Source of the DNA: Osmia lignaria lignaria
Taxonomy: Eukaryota; Arthropoda; Insecta; Hymenoptera; Megachilidae
Reading direction: 5' to 3'
Length of the DNA stretch: 64,000 nucleotides
Assembly: GCF_051020975.1 (NCBI RefSeq)
Contig: NW_027478158.1
Coordinates: 31,550,001 to 31,614,000 of the forward strand
A program made the position numbers and the translations under genes. The number at the start of each line of letters is the position of its first letter. Position 1 is the stretch's first letter. Positions 47,599 through 60,592 of the stretch are shown piece by piece. The notes beneath the pieces were generated by a model. The model saw only the letters and a list, made by a program, of their open reading frames with translations, did no database searches and was not told the origin of the DNA.

Positions 47599-49852
47599 TC
47601 AGAAGCGTAGTTTTCGAGATATATCGAGATATTTAAAAGTTCCGAAGCCGCACCAACATAATAGAGATACAGAAACACCGTGGCCCCTTTCTTTGAGATA
47701 ACTCTGCACTAGTGCGAGCCGCAAATGCCACTTCCAGCTTAGCTGTGCAGAAGAAGAACAACAAGAAGAAGAAATATCTCGAAATATGTCCGTCAGGCCC
47801 CTTCCCGTGAGATAAATCTGCAAATATCTCGGAAACGAAGCGAGCTATGGCAAAATGTTAAGCGACCTTTTTTGTAAAGAATTAAGTTTCCTACTTTTTA
47901 TGTTCTATGATATTTTTTGATCAGATGCGTAGTTCTCGAGATATATCCAGATATTTAAAAGTTCCGAAGCGGCACCAACATAATAGAGATACAGAAACAC
48001 CGTGGCCCCTTTCTTTGAGGTAACTCTGCACTATTGCGAGCTGCAAATGCCACTTCCAGCTTAGCTGTGAAGAAGAAGAACAACAAGAAGAAGAAATATC
48101 TCGAAATATGTCCGTCAGGCCCCTTCCCTTGAGATAAATCTGCAAATATCTCGGAAACCAAGCGAGCTATGGCAAAATGTTAAGAGACCTTTTTTGTAAA
48201 GAATTAAGTTTCCCACATTTTATGTTCTATGATATTTTTTGATCAGATGCGTAGTTCTCGAGATATATCAAGATATTTAAAAGTTCCGAAGCGGCACCAA
48301 CATAATAGAGATACAGAAACACCGTGGCCCCTTTCTTTGAGATAACTCTGCACTATTGCGAGCTGGAAATGCCACTTCCAGTTTAGCTGTGCAGAAGAAG
48401 AACGACAAGAAGAACAAATATCTCGAAATATGTCCGTCAGGCCCCTTCCCTTGAGATAAATCTGCAAATATCTCGGAAACGAAGCGAGCTATGGCAAAAT
48501 GTTAAGAGACCTTTTTTGTAGAGAATTATGTTTCCTACAATTTATGTTCTATGATATTTTTTGATCAGAAGCGTAGTTTTCGAGATATATCGAGATATTT
48601 AAAAGTTCCGAAGCCGCACCAACATAATAGAGATACAGAAGCACCGTGGCCCCTTTCTTTGAGATAACTCTGCACTAGTGCGACCCGCAAATGCCACTTC
48701 CAGCTTAGCTGTGCAGAAGAAGAACAACAAGAAGAAGAAATATTTCGAAATATGTCCGTCAGGCCCCTTCCCTTGAGATAAATCTGCAAATATCTCGGAA
48801 ACGAAGCGAGCTACGGCAAAATGTTAAGCGACCTTTTTTGTAGCAAATTAGGTTTCCTACTTTTTATGTTCTATGATATTTTTTGATCAGATGCGTAGTT
48901 CTCGAGATATATCAAGATATTTAAAAGTTCCGAAGCCGCACCAACATAATAGAGATACAGAAACACCGTGGCCCCTTTCTTTGAGATAACTCTGCACTAT
49001 TGCGAGCTGGAAATGCCACTTCCAGTTTAGCTGTGCAGAAGAAGAACAACAAGAAGAAGAAATATCTCGAAATATGTCCGTCAGGCCCCTTCCCTTGAGA
49101 TAAATCTGCAAATATCTCGGAAACGAAGCGAGCTATGGCAAAATGTTAAGAGACCTTTTTTGTAGAGAATTATGTTTCCTACAATTTATGTTCTATGATA
49201 TTTTTTGATCAGAAGCGTAGTTTTCGAGATATATCGAGATATTTAAAAGTTCCGAAGCCGCACCAACATAATAGAGATACAGAAACACTGTGGCCCCTTT
49301 CTTTGAGATAACTCTGCACTGCTGCGAGCTGCAAATGCCACTTCCAGCTTAGCTGTGCAGAAAAAGAACAACAAGAAGAAGAAATATCTCGAAATATGTC
49401 CGTCAGTCCCCTTCCCTTGAGATAAATCTGCAAATATCTCGGAAACGAAGCGAGCTATGGCAAAATGTTAAGAGACCTTTTTTGTAGAGAATTAAGCTTC
49501 CCACTTTTTATGTTCCATGATATTTTTTGATCAGATGCGTAGTTCTCGAGATATATCAAGATATTTAAAAGTTCCGAAGCCGCACCAACATAATAGAGAT
49601 ACAGAAACACTGTGGCCCCTTTCTTTGAGATAACTCTGCACTATTGCGAGCTGCAAATGCCACTTCCAGCTTAGCTGTGCAGAAGAAGAACAACAAGAAG
49701 AAGAAATATCTCGAAATATGTCCGTCAGGCCCCTTCCCTTGAGATATATCGGCAAATATCTCGGAAACGAAACGAGCTATGGCAAAATCTTGAGAGACCT
49801 TTTTTGTAGAGAGTTATGTTTCCTACAATTTATGTTCTATGATATTTTTTGA
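47599..49852. repeat. Domain D HOR copy 1, version a (2254 bp, seven units)
   Basis: Units in order: 47599 (CCCGTGAGATAAATC, GTAAAGAATT), 47921 (ATATCCAGATATT, GAAGCGGCACC, TTGAGGTAAC, GTGAAGAAG, GGAAACCAAGC), 48243 (GAACGACAAG, GAACAAATATC), 48565 (GCGACCCGC, ATATTTCG, GCTACGGC, GTAGCAAATTAGG), 48887 (CTGGAAATG/CAGTTTAGC), 49209 (CACTGCTGCG, GAAAAAGAAC, CAGTCCCC, TTAAGCTTCCCAC) and 49531 (GATATATCGGC, AATCTTGAG). The version-a markers GAACAAATATC and GCGACCCGC and the last two units distinguish it from version b. Confidence 0.93.
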
Positions 49853-52106
49853 TCAGAAGCGTAGTTTTCGAGATATATCGAGATATTTAAAAGTTCCGAA
49901 GCCGCACCAACATAATAGAGATACAGAAACACCGTGGCCCCTTTCTTTGAGATAACTCTGCACTAGTGCGAGCCGCAAATGCCACTTCCAGCTTAGCTGT
50001 GCAGAAGAAGAACAACAAGAAGAAGAAATATCTCGAAATATGTCCGTCAGGCCCCTTCCCGTGAGATAAATCTGCAAATATCTCGGAAACGAAGCGAGCT
50101 ATGGCAAAATGTTAAGCGACCTTTTTTGTAAAGAATTAAGTTTCCTACTTTTTATGTTCTATGATATTTTTTGATCAGATGCGTAGTTCTCGAGATATAT
50201 CCAGATATTTAAAAGTTCCGAAGCGGCACCAACATAATAGAGATACAGAAACACCGTGGCCCCTTTCTTTGAGGTAACTCTGCACTATTGCGAGCTGCAA
50301 ATGCCACTTCCAGCTTAGCTGTGAAGAAGAAGAACAACAAGAAGACGAAATATCTCGAAATATGTCCGTCAGGCCCCTTCCCTTGAGATAAATCTGCAAA
50401 TATCTCGGAAACCAAGCGAGCTATGGCAAAATGTTAAGAGACCTTTTTTGTAAAGAATTAAGTTTCCCACATTTTATGTTCTATGATATTTTTTGATCAG
50501 ATGCGTAGTTCTCGAGATATATCAAGATATTTAAAAGTTCCGAAGCGGCACCAACATAATAGAGATACAGAAACACCGTGGCCCCTTTCTTTGAGATAAC
50601 TCTGCACTATTGCGAGCTGGAAATGCCACTTCCAGTTTAGCTGTGCAGAAGAAGAACGACAAGAGGAAGAAATATCTCGAAATATGTCCGTCAGGCCCCT
50701 TCCCTTGAGATAAATCTGCAAATATCTCGGAAACGAAGCGAGCTATGGCAAAATGTTAAGAGACCTTTTTTGTAGAGAATTATGTTTCCTACAATTTATG
50801 TTCTATGATATTTTTTGATCAGAAGCGTAGTTTTCGAGATATATCGAGATATTTAAAAGTTCCGAAGCCGCACCAACATAATAGAGATACAGAAGCACCG
50901 TGGCCCCTTTCTTTGAGATAACTCTGCACTAGTGCGAGCCGCAAATGCCACTTCCAGCTTAGCTGTGCAGAAGAAGAACAACAAGAAGAAGAAATATTTC
51001 GAAATATGTCCGTCAGGCCCCTTCCCTTGAGATAAATCTGCAAATATCTCGGAAACGAAGCGAGCTACGGCAAAATGTTAAGCGACCTTTTTTGTAGCAA
51101 ATTAGGTTTCCTACTTTTTATGTTCTATGATATTTTTTGATCAGATGCGTAGTTCTCGAGATATATCAAGATATTTAAAAGTTCCGAAGCCGCACCAACA
51201 TAATAGAGATACAGAAACACCGTGGCCCCTTTCTTTGAGATAACTCTGCACTATTGCGAGCTGGAAATGCCACTTCCAGTTTAGCTGTGCAGAAGAAGAA
51301 CAACAAGAAGAAGAAATATCTCGAAATATGTCCGTCAGGCCCCTTCCCTTGAGATAAATCTGCAAATATCTCGGAAACGAAGCGAGCTATGGCAAAATGT
51401 TAAGAGACCTTTTTTGTAGAGAATTATGTTTCCTACAATTTATGTTCTATGATATTTTTTGAGCAGAAGCGTAGTTTTCGAGATATATCGAGATATTTAA
51501 AAGTTCCGAAGCCGCACCAACATAATAGAGATACAGAAGCACCGTGGCCCCTTTCTTTGAGATAACTCTGCACTAGTGCGAGCCGCAAATGCCACTTCCA
51601 GCTTAGCTGTGCAGAAGAAGAACAACAAGAAGAAGAAATATCTCGAAATATGTCCGTCAGGCCCCTTCCCTTGAGATAAATCTGCAAATATCTCGGAAAC
51701 GAAGCGCGCTATGGCAAAATGTTAAGAGACCTTTTTTGTAGAGAATTAAGTTTCCTACTTTTTATGTTCTATGATATTTTTTGATCAGATGCGTAGTTCT
51801 CGAGATATATCAAGATATTTAAAAGTTCCGAAGCCGCACCAACATAATAGAGATACAGAAACACCGTGGCCCCTTTCTTTGAGTTAACTGTGCACTATTG
51901 CGAGCTGGAAATGCCACTTCCAGTTTAGCTGTGCAGAAGAAGAACGACAAGAAGAAGAAATATCTCGAAATATGTCCGTCAGGCCCCTTCCCTTGAGATA
52001 GATCTGCAAATATCTCGGAAACGAAGCGAGCTAAGGCAAAATGTTAAGAGACCTTTTTTGTAGAGAATTAAGTTTCCTACAATTTATGTTCTATGATATT
52101 TTTTGA
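49853..52106. repeat. Domain D HOR copy 2, version b (2254 bp, seven units)
   Basis: The first five units follow the same order as copy 1. They carry version-b markers: GAAGACGAAATATC in the second unit, CGACAAGAGGAAG instead of GAACAAATATC in the third, and GCGAGCCGC in the fourth. The last two units differ clearly: 51463 has TTGAGCAGAAGCG and GAAGCGCGC, and 51785 has GAGTTAACTGTGC, GATAGATC and GCTAAGGC. Confidence 0.93.
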
Positions 52107-54360
52107 TCAGAAGCGTAGTTTTCGAGATATATCGAGATATTTAAAAGTTCCGAAGCCGCACCAACATAATAGAGATACAGAAACACCGTGGCCCCTTTCT
52201 TTGAGATAACTCTGCACTAGTGCGAGCCGCAAATGCCACTTCCAGCTTAGCTGTGCAGAAGAAGAACAACAAGAAGAAGAAATATCTCGAAATATGTCCG
52301 TCAGGCCCCTTCCCGTGAGATAAATCTGCAAATATCTCGGAAACGAAGCGAGCTATGGCAAAATGTTAAGCGACCTTTTTTGTAAAGAATTAAGTTTCCT
52401 ACTTTTTATGTTCTATGATATTTTTTGATCAGATGCGTAGTTCTCGAGATATATCCAGATATTTAAAAGTTCCGAAGCGGCACCAACATAATAGAGATAC
52501 AGAAACACCGTGGCCCCTTTCTTTGAGGTAACTCTGCACTATTGCGAGCTGCAAATGCCACTTCCAGCTTAGCTGTGAAGAAGAAGAACAACAAGAAGAA
52601 GAAATATCTCGAAATATGTCCGTCAGGCCCCTTCCCTTGAGATAAATCTGCAAATATCTCGGAAACCAAGCGAGCTATGGCAAAATGTTAAGAGACCTTT
52701 TTTGTAAAGAATTAAGTTTCCCACATTTTATGTTCTATGATATTTTTTGATCAGATGCGTAGTTCTCGAGATATATCAAGATATTTAAAAGTTCCGAAGC
52801 GGCACCAACATAATAGAGATACAGAAACACCGTGGCCCCTTTCTTTGAGATAACTCTGCACTATTGCGAGCTGGAAATGCCACTTCCAGTTTAGCTGTGC
52901 AGAAGAAGAACGACAAGAAGAACAAATATCTCGAAATATGTCCGTCAGGCCCCTTCCCTTGAGATAAATCTGCAAATATCTCGGAAACGAAGCGAGCTAT
53001 GGCAAAATGTTAAGAGACCTTTTTTGTAGAGAATTATGTTTCCTACAATTTATGTTCTATGATATTTTTTGATCAGAAGCGTAGTTTTCGAGATATATCG
53101 AGATATTTAAAAGTTCCGAAGCCGCACCAACATAATAGAGATACAGAAGCACCGTGGCCCCTTTCTTTGAGATAACTCTGCACTAGTGCGACCCGCAAAT
53201 GCCACTTCCAGCTTAGCTGTGCAGAAGAAGAACAACAAGAAGAAGAAATATTTCGAAATATGTCCGTCAGGCCCCTTCCCTTGAGATAAATCTGCAAATA
53301 TCTCGGAAACGAAGCGAGCTACGGCAAAATGTTAAGCGACCTTTTTTGTAGCAAATTAGGTTTCCTACTTTTTATGTTCTATGATATTTTTTGATCAGAT
53401 GCGTAGTTCTCGAGATATATCAAGATATTTAAAAGTTCCGAAGCCGCACCAACATAATAGAGATACAGAAACACCGTGGCCCCTTTCTTTGAGATAACTC
53501 TGCACTATTGCGAGCTGGAAATGCCACTTCCAGTTTAGCTGTGCAGAAGAAGAACAACAAGAAGAAGAAATATCTCGAAATATGTCCGTCAGGCCCCTTC
53601 CCTTGAGATAAATCTGCAAATATCTCGGAAACGAAGCGAGCTATGGCAAAATGTTAAGAGACCTTTTTTGTAGAGAATTATGTTTCCTACAATTTATGTT
53701 CTATGATATTTTTTGATCAGAAGCGTAGTTTTCGAGATATATCGAGATATTTAAAAGTTCCGAAGCCGCACCAACATAATAGAGATACAGAAACACTGTG
53801 GCCCCTTTCTTTGAGATAACTCTGCACTGCTGCGAGCTGCAAATGCCACTTCCAGCTTAGCTGTGCAGAAAAAGAACAACAAGAAGAAGAAATATCTCGA
53901 AATATGTCCGTCAGTCCCCTTCCCTTGAGATAAATCTGCAAATATCTCGGAAACGAAGCGAGCTATGGCAAAATGTTAAGAGACCTTTTTTGTAGAGAAT
54001 TAAGCTTCCCACTTTTTATGTTCCATGATATTTTTTGATCAGATGCGTAGTTCTCGAGATATATCAAGATATTTAAAAGTTCCGAAGCCGCACCAACATA
54101 ATAGAGATACAGAAACACTGTGGCCCCTTTCTTTGAGATAACTCTGCACTATTGCGAGCTGCAAATGCCACTTCCAGCTTAGCTGTGCAGAAGAAGAACA
54201 ACAAGAAGAAGAAATATCTCGAAATATGTCCGTCAGGCCCCTTCCCTTGAGATATATCGGCAAATATCTCGGAAACGAAACGAGCTATGGCAAAATCTTG
54301 AGAGACCTTTTTTGTAGAGAGTTATGTTTCCTACAATTTATGTTCTATGATATTTTTTGA
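52107..54360. repeat. Domain D HOR copy 3, version a (2254 bp)
   Basis: This copy matches copy 1 at a 4508-bp offset and shows all its version-a markers, including GAACAAATATC, GCGACCCGC, CACTGCTGCG, GAAAAAGAAC, CAGTCCCC and GATATATCGGC. I noted no difference between copies 1 and 3 at any diagnostic position I compared. Confidence 0.93.
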
Positions 54361-56614
54361 TCAGAAGCGTAGTTTTCGAGATATATCGAGATATTTAAAA
54401 GTTCCGAAGCCGCACCAACATAATAGAGATACAGAAACACCGTGGCCCCTTTCTTTGAGATAACTCTGCACTAGTGCGAGCCGCAAATGCCACTTCCAGC
54501 TTAGCTGTGCAGAAGAAGAACAACAAGAAGAAGAAATATCTCGAAATATGTCCGTCAGGCCCCTTCCCGTGAGATAAATCTGCAAATATCTCGGAAACGA
54601 AGCGAGCTATGGCAAAATGTTAAGCGACCTTTTTTGTAAAGAATTAAGTTTCCTACTTTTTATGTTCTATGATATTTTTTGATCAGATGCGTAGTTCTCG
54701 AGATATATCCAGATATTTAAAAGTTCCGAAGCGGCACCAACATAATAGAGATACAGAAACACCGTGGCCCCTTTCTTTGAGGTAACTCTGCACTATTGCG
54801 AGCTGCAAATGCCACTTACAGCTTAGCTGTGAAGAAGAAGAACAACAAGAAGACGAAATATCTCGAAATATGTCCGTCAGGCCCCTTCCCTTGAGATAAA
54901 TCTGCAAATATCTCGGAAACCAAGCGAGCTATGGCAAAATGTTAAGAGACCTTTTTTGTAAAGAATTAAGTTTCCCACATTTTATGTTCTATGATATTTT
55001 TTGATCAGATGCGTAGTTCTCGAGATATATCAAGATATTTAAAAGTTCCGAAGCGGCACCAACATAATAGAGATACAGAAACACCGTGGCCCCTTTCTTT
55101 GAGATAACTCTGCACTATTGCGAGCTGGAAATGCCACTTCCAGTTTAGCTGTGCAGAAGAAGAACGACAAGAAGAAGAAATATCTCGAAATATGTCCGTC
55201 AGGCCCCTTCCCTTGAGATAAATCTGCAAATATCTCGGATACGAAGCGAGCTATGGCAAAATGTTAAGAGACCTTTTTTGTAGAGAATTATGTTTCCTAC
55301 AATTTATGTTCTATGATATTTTTTGATCAGAAGCGTAGTTTTCGAGATATATCGAGATATTTAAAAGTTCCGAAGCCGCACCAACATAATAGAGATACAG
55401 AAGCACCGTGGCCCCTTTCTTTGAGATAACTCTGCACTAGTGCGAGCCGCAAATGCCACTTCCAGCTTAGCTGTGCAGAAGAAGAACAACAAGAAGAAGA
55501 AATATTTCGAAATATGTCCGTCAGGCCCCTTCCCTTGAGATAAATCTGCAAATATCTCGGAAACGAAGCGAGCTACGGCAAAATGTTAAGCGACCTTTTT
55601 TGTAGCAAATTAGGTTTCCTACTTTTTATGTTCTATGATATTTTTTGATCAGATGCGTAGTTCTCGAGATATATCAAGATATTTAAAAGTTCCGAAGCCG
55701 CACCAACATAATAGAGATACAGAAACACCGTGGCCCCTTTCTTTGAGATAACTCTGCACTATTGCGAGCTGGAAATGCCACTTCCAGTTTAGCTGTGCAG
55801 AAGAAGAACAACAAGAAGAAGAAATATCTCGAAATATGTCCGTCAGGCCCCTTCCCTTGAGATAAATCTGCAAATATCTCGGAAACGAAGCGAGCTATGG
55901 CAAAATGTTAAGAGACCTTTTTTGTAGAGAATTATGTTTCCTACAATTTATGTTCTATGATATTTTTTGAGCAGAAGCGTAGTTTTCGAGATATATCGAG
56001 ATATTTAAAAGTTCCGAAGCCGCACCAACATAATAGAGATACAGAAGCACCGTGGCCCCTTTCTTTGAGATAACTCTGCACTAGTGCGAGCCGCAAATGC
56101 CACTTCCAGCTTAGCTGTGCAGAAGAAGAACAACAAGAAGAAGAAATATCTCGAAATATGTCCGTCAGGCCCCTTCCCTTGAGATAAATCTGCAAATATC
56201 TCGGAAACGAAGCGCGCTATGGCAAAATGTTAAGAGACCTTTTTTGTAGAGAATTAAGTTTCCTACTTTTTATGTTCTATGATATTTTTTGATCAGATGC
56301 GTAGTTCTCGAGATATATCAAGATATTTAAAAGTTCCGAAGCCGCACCAACATAATAGAGATACAGAAACACCGTGGCCCCTTTCTTTGAGTTAACTGTG
56401 CACTATTGCGAGCTGGAAATGCCACTTCCAGTTTAGCTGTGCAGAAGAAGAACGACAAGAAGAAGAAATATCTCGAAATATGTCCGTCAGGCCCCTTCCC
56501 TTGAGATAGATCTGCAAATATCTCGGAAACGAAGCGAGCTAAGGCAAAATGTTAAGAGACCTTTTTTGTAGAGAATTAAGTTTCCTACAATTTATGTTCT
56601 ATGATATTTTTTGA
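54361..56614. repeat. Domain D HOR copy 4, version b (2254 bp)
   Basis: This copy matches copy 2 at 4508 bp, with GAAGACGAAATATC, TTGAGCAGAAGCG, GAAGCGCGC, GAGTTAACTGTGC and GATAGATC. Private changes are few: CACTTACAGC (about 54816), GCTCGGATACG-like CGGATACG (about 55239), and CGACAAGAAGAAG instead of CGACAAGAGGAAG. Confidence 0.93.
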
Positions 56615-58868
56615 TCAGAAGCGTAGTTTTCGAGATATATCGAGATATTTAAAAGTTCCGAAGCCGCACCAACATAATAGAGATACAGAAACACCGTGGC
56701 CCCTTTCTTTGAGATAACTCTGCACTAGTGCGAGCCGCAAATGCCACTTCCAGCTTAGCTGTGCAGAAGAAGAACAACAAGAAGAAGAAATATCTCGAAA
56801 TATGTCCGTCAGGCCCCTTCCCGTGAGATAAATCTGCAAATATCTCGGAAACGAAGCGAGCTATGGCAAAATGTTAAGCGACCTTTTTTGTAAAGAATTA
56901 AGTTTCCTACTTTTTATGTTCTATGATATTTTTTGATCAGATGCGTAGTTCTCGAGATATATCCAGATATTTAAAAGTTCCGAAGCGGCACCAACATAAT
57001 AGAGATACAGAAACACCGTGGCCCCTTTCTTTGAGGTAACTCTGCACTATTGCGAGCTGCAAATGCCACTTCCAGCTTAGCTGTGAAGAAGAAGAACAAC
57101 AAGAGGAAGAAATATCTCGAAATATGTCCGTCAGGCCCCTTCCCTTGAGATAAATCTGCAAATATCTCGGAAACCAAGCGAGCTATGGCAAAATGTTAAG
57201 AGACCTTTTTTGTAAAGAATTAAGTTTCCCACATTTTATGTTCTATGATATTTTTTGATCAGATGCGTAGTTCTCGAGATATATCAAGATATTTAAAAGT
57301 TCCGAAGCGGCACCAACATAATAGAGATACAGAAACACCGTGGCCCCTTTCTTTGAGATAACTCTGCACTATTGCGAGCTGGAAATGCCACTTCCAGTTT
57401 AGCTGTGCAGAAGAAGAACGACAAGAAGAAGAAATATCTCGAAATATGTCCGTCAGGCCCCTTCCCTTGAGATAAATCTGCAAATATCTCGGAAACGAAG
57501 CGAGCTATGGCAAAATGTTAAGAGACCTTTTTTGTAGAGAATTATGTTTCCTACAATTTATCTTCTATGATATTTTTTGATCAGAAGCGTAGTTTTCGAG
57601 ATATATCGAGATATTTAAAAGTTCCGAAGCCGCACCAACATAATAGAGATACAGAAGCACCGTGGCCCCTTTCTTTGAGATAACTCTGCACTAGTGCGAG
57701 CCGCAAATGCCACTTCCAGCTTAGCTGTGCAGAAGAAGAACAACAAGAAGAAGAAATATCTCGAAATATGTCCGTCAGGCCCCTTCCCTTGAGATAAATC
57801 TGCAAATATCTCGGAAACGAAGCGAGCTATGGCAAAATGTTAAGAGACCTTTTTTGTAGAGAATTAAGTCTCCTACTTTTTATGTTCTATGATATTTTTT
57901 GATCAGATGCGTAGTTCTCGAGATATATCAAGATATTTAAAAGTTCCGAAGCCGCACCAACATAATAGAGATACAGAAACACCGTGGCCCCTTTCTTTGA
58001 GATAACTCTGCACTATTGCGAGCTGGAAATGCCACTTCCAGTTTAGCTGTGCAGAAGAAGAACAACAAGAAGAAGAAATATCTCGAAATATGTCCGTCAG
58101 GCCCCTTCCCTTGAGATAAATCTGCAAATATCTCGGAAACGAAGCGAGCTATGGCAAAATGTTAAGAGACCTTTTTTGTAGAGAATTATGTTTCCTACAA
58201 TTTATGTTCTATGATATTTTTTGATCAGAAGCGTAGTTTTCGAGATATATCGAGATATTTAAAAGTTCCGAAGCCGCACCAACATAATAGAGATACAGAA
58301 GCACCGTGGCCCCTTTCTTTGAGATAACTCTGCACTAGTGCGAGCCGCAAATGCCACTTCCAGCTTATCTGTGCAGAAGAAGAACAACAAGAAGAAGAAA
58401 TATCTCGAAATATGTCCGTCAGGCCCCTTCCCTTGAGATAAATCTGCAAATATCTCGGAAACGAAGCGAGCTATGGCAAAATGTTAAGAGACCTTTTTTG
58501 TAGAGAATTAAGTTTTCCACTTTTTATGATCCATGATATTTTTTGATCAGATGAGTAGTTCTCGATATATATCAAGATATTTAAAAGTTCCGAAGCTGCA
58601 CCAACATAATAGAGATACAGAAACACCGTGGCCCCTTTCTTTGAGGTAACTCTGCACTATTGCGAGCTGCAAATGCCACTTGCAGCTTAGCTGTGCAGAA
58701 GAAGAACAACAAGAAGAAGAAATATCTCGAAATATGTCCGTCAGGCCCCTTCCCTTGAGATAAATCTGTAAATATCTCGGAAACGAAGCGAGCTATGGCA
58801 AAATGTTAAGAGACCTTTTTTGTAGAGAATTAAGTTTCCTACTTTTTATGTTGTATGATATTTTTTGA
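56615..58868. repeat. Domain D HOR copy 5, variant version with hybrid end (2254 bp)
   Basis: The first units follow domain D order but break the a/b alternation. They lack both GAACAAATATC and GAAGACGAAATATC, and the second unit has CAAGAGGAAG. Unit 57581 has lost the ATATTTCG/GCTACGGC/GTAGCAAATT set. Unit 58225 starts as domain D (AGAAGCACC, TAGTGCGAGCCGC), but from CTTATCTGTGC onward it equals the domain E units at 60593 and 62317. Unit 58547 (GATGAGTAG, CTCGATATATATC, AAGCTGCACC, CACTTGCAGC) is already domain E. Confidence 0.88.
58651..58699. other. 49-bp dyad in each satellite unit (example with perfect inner stem)
   Basis: Outer arms TCTGCAC and GTGCAGA are exact complements. Inner arms AGCTGCAA and TTGCAGCT are exact complements around the 7-base centre ATGCCAC, with spacers of 7 and 5 bases between the outer and inner arms. 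Most units have TTCCAGCT as the right inner arm, which leaves one C-C mismatch. The dyad sits at bases 105-153 of every unit. It could extrude as a cruciform or fold in a transcript. A role is not shown by the sequence. Confidence 0.7.
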
Positions 58869-59190
58869 TCAGATGCGTAGTTCTCGAGATATATCAAGAT
58901 ATTTAAAAGTTCCGAAGCCGCACCAACATAATAGAGATACAGAAACACCGTGGCCCCTTTCTTTGAGATAACTCTGCACTATTGCGAGCTGCAAATGCCA
59001 CTTCCAGCTTAGCTGTGCAGAAGAAGAACAACAAGAAGAAGAAATATCTCGAAATATGTCCGTCAGGCACCTTCCCTTGAGATAAATCTGCAAATATCTC
59101 GGAAACGAAGCGAGCTAAGGCAAAATGTTAAGAGACCTTTTTTGTGGAGAATTAAGTTTCCTACTTTTTATGTTGTATGATATTTTTTGA

Positions 59191-59626
59191 TCAGATGCGT
59201 AGTTCTCGAGATATACCAAGATATTTAAAAGTTCCGAAGCCGCACCAACATAATAGAGATACAGAAACACCGCGGCCCCTTTCTTTGAGATAACTCTGCA
59301 CTATTGCGAGCTGCAAATGCCACTTCCAGCTTAGCTGTGCAGAAGAAGAACAACAAGAAGAAGAAATATCTCGAAATATGTCCGTCAGGCCCCTTCCCTT
59401 GAGATAACTCTGCACTATTGCGAGCTGCAAATGCCACTTCCAGCTTAGCTGTGCAGAAGAAGAACAACAAGAAGAAGAAATATCTCGAAATATGTCCGTC
59501 AGGCCCCTTCCCATGAGATAAATCTGCAAATATCTCGGAAACGAAGCGAGCTATGGCAAAATGTTAAGAGACCTTTTTTGTAGAGAATTAAGTTTCCTAC
59601 TTTTTATGTTCTATGATATTTTTTGA
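59191..59626. repeat. 436-bp long unit with internal 114-bp duplication, copy 1
   Basis: The segment from TTGAGATAAC to CCCTTCCC (59285-59398) is followed at once by a second copy (59399-59512), and the unit then continues normally. The duplicated part holds the 49-bp dyad, the GAA/CAA tract and one AAATATCTCG. The joint lies in TTGAGATAA, which a normal unit contains twice, 114 bp apart. Private marks are CACCGCGGCC (about 59271) and CCCATGAG (about 59511). Confidence 0.96.
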
Positions 59627-60592
59627 TCAGAAGCGTAGTTTTCGAGATATATCGAGATATTTAAAAGTTCCGAAGCCGCACCAACATAATAGAGATACAG
59701 AAACACCGTGGCCCCTTTCTTTGAGATAACTCTGCACTAGTGCGAGCCGCAAATGCCACTTCCAGCTTAGCTGTGCAGAAGAAGAACAACAAGAAGAAGA
59801 AATATCTCGAAATATGTCCGTCAGGCACCTTCCCTTGAGATAAATCTGCAAATATCTCGGAAACGAAGCGAGCTAAGGCAAAATGTTAAGAGACCTTTTT
59901 TGTGGAGAATTAAGTTTCCTACTTTTTATGTTGTATGATATTTTTTGATCAGATGCGTAGTTCTCGAGATATACCAAGATATTTAAAAGTTCCGAAGCCG
60001 CACCAACATAATAGAGATACAGAAACACCGTGGCCCCTTTCTTTGAGATAACTCTGCACTATTGCGAGCTGCAAATGCCACTTCCAGCTTAGCTGTGCAG
60101 AAGAAGAACAACAAGAAGAAGAAATATCTCGAAATATGTCTGTCAGGCCCCTTCCCTTGAGATGTATCTGCAAATATCTCGGAAACGAAGCGAGCTATGG
60201 CAAAATGTTAAGAGACCTTTTTTGTAGAAAATTATGTTTCCTACAATTTATGTTCTATGATATTTTTTGATCAGAAGCGTAGTTTTCCAGATATATCGAG
60301 ATATTTAAAAGTTCCGAAGCCGCACCAACATAATAGAGATACAGAAGCACCGTGGCCCCTTTCTTTGAGATAACTCTGCACTAGTGCGAGCCGCAAATGC
60401 CACTTCCAGCTTAGCTGTGCAGAAGAAGAACAACAAGAAGAAGAAATATCTCGAAATATGTCCGTCAGGCCCCTTCCCTTGAGATAAATCTGCAAATATC
60501 TCGGAAACGAAGCGCGCTATGGCAAAATATTAAGAGACCTTTTTTGTAGAGAATTAAGTTTCCTACTTTTTATGTTCTAGGATATTTTTTGA

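Larger units (their letters stand above)
58360..60592. repeat. Domain E HOR copy 1 (seven units, 2368-bp period)
   Basis: Order: end of 58225 (CTTATCTGTGC, GTTTTCCAC, TATGATCCATG), 58547 (GATGAGTAG, CTCGATATATATC), 58869 (CAGGCACC, GCTAAGGC, TTGTGGAG), 59191 (436-bp long unit), 59627 (AAGCGTAG type with CAGGCACC), 59949 (TATACCAAG, GAGATGTATC, TACAATTT) and 60271 (TTTTCCAGATATATC, AGAAGCACC, GAAGCGCGC). The period to the next copy is 2368 bp (6 x 322 + 436). Confidence 0.9.

Noticed and set aside
59191..59529. Long unit as a fusion of two different repeat families
   Set aside because: Both halves of the extra segment are the same 114 bases of the ordinary unit, and the joint is explained by the repeated TTGAGATAA, so no second family is needed.
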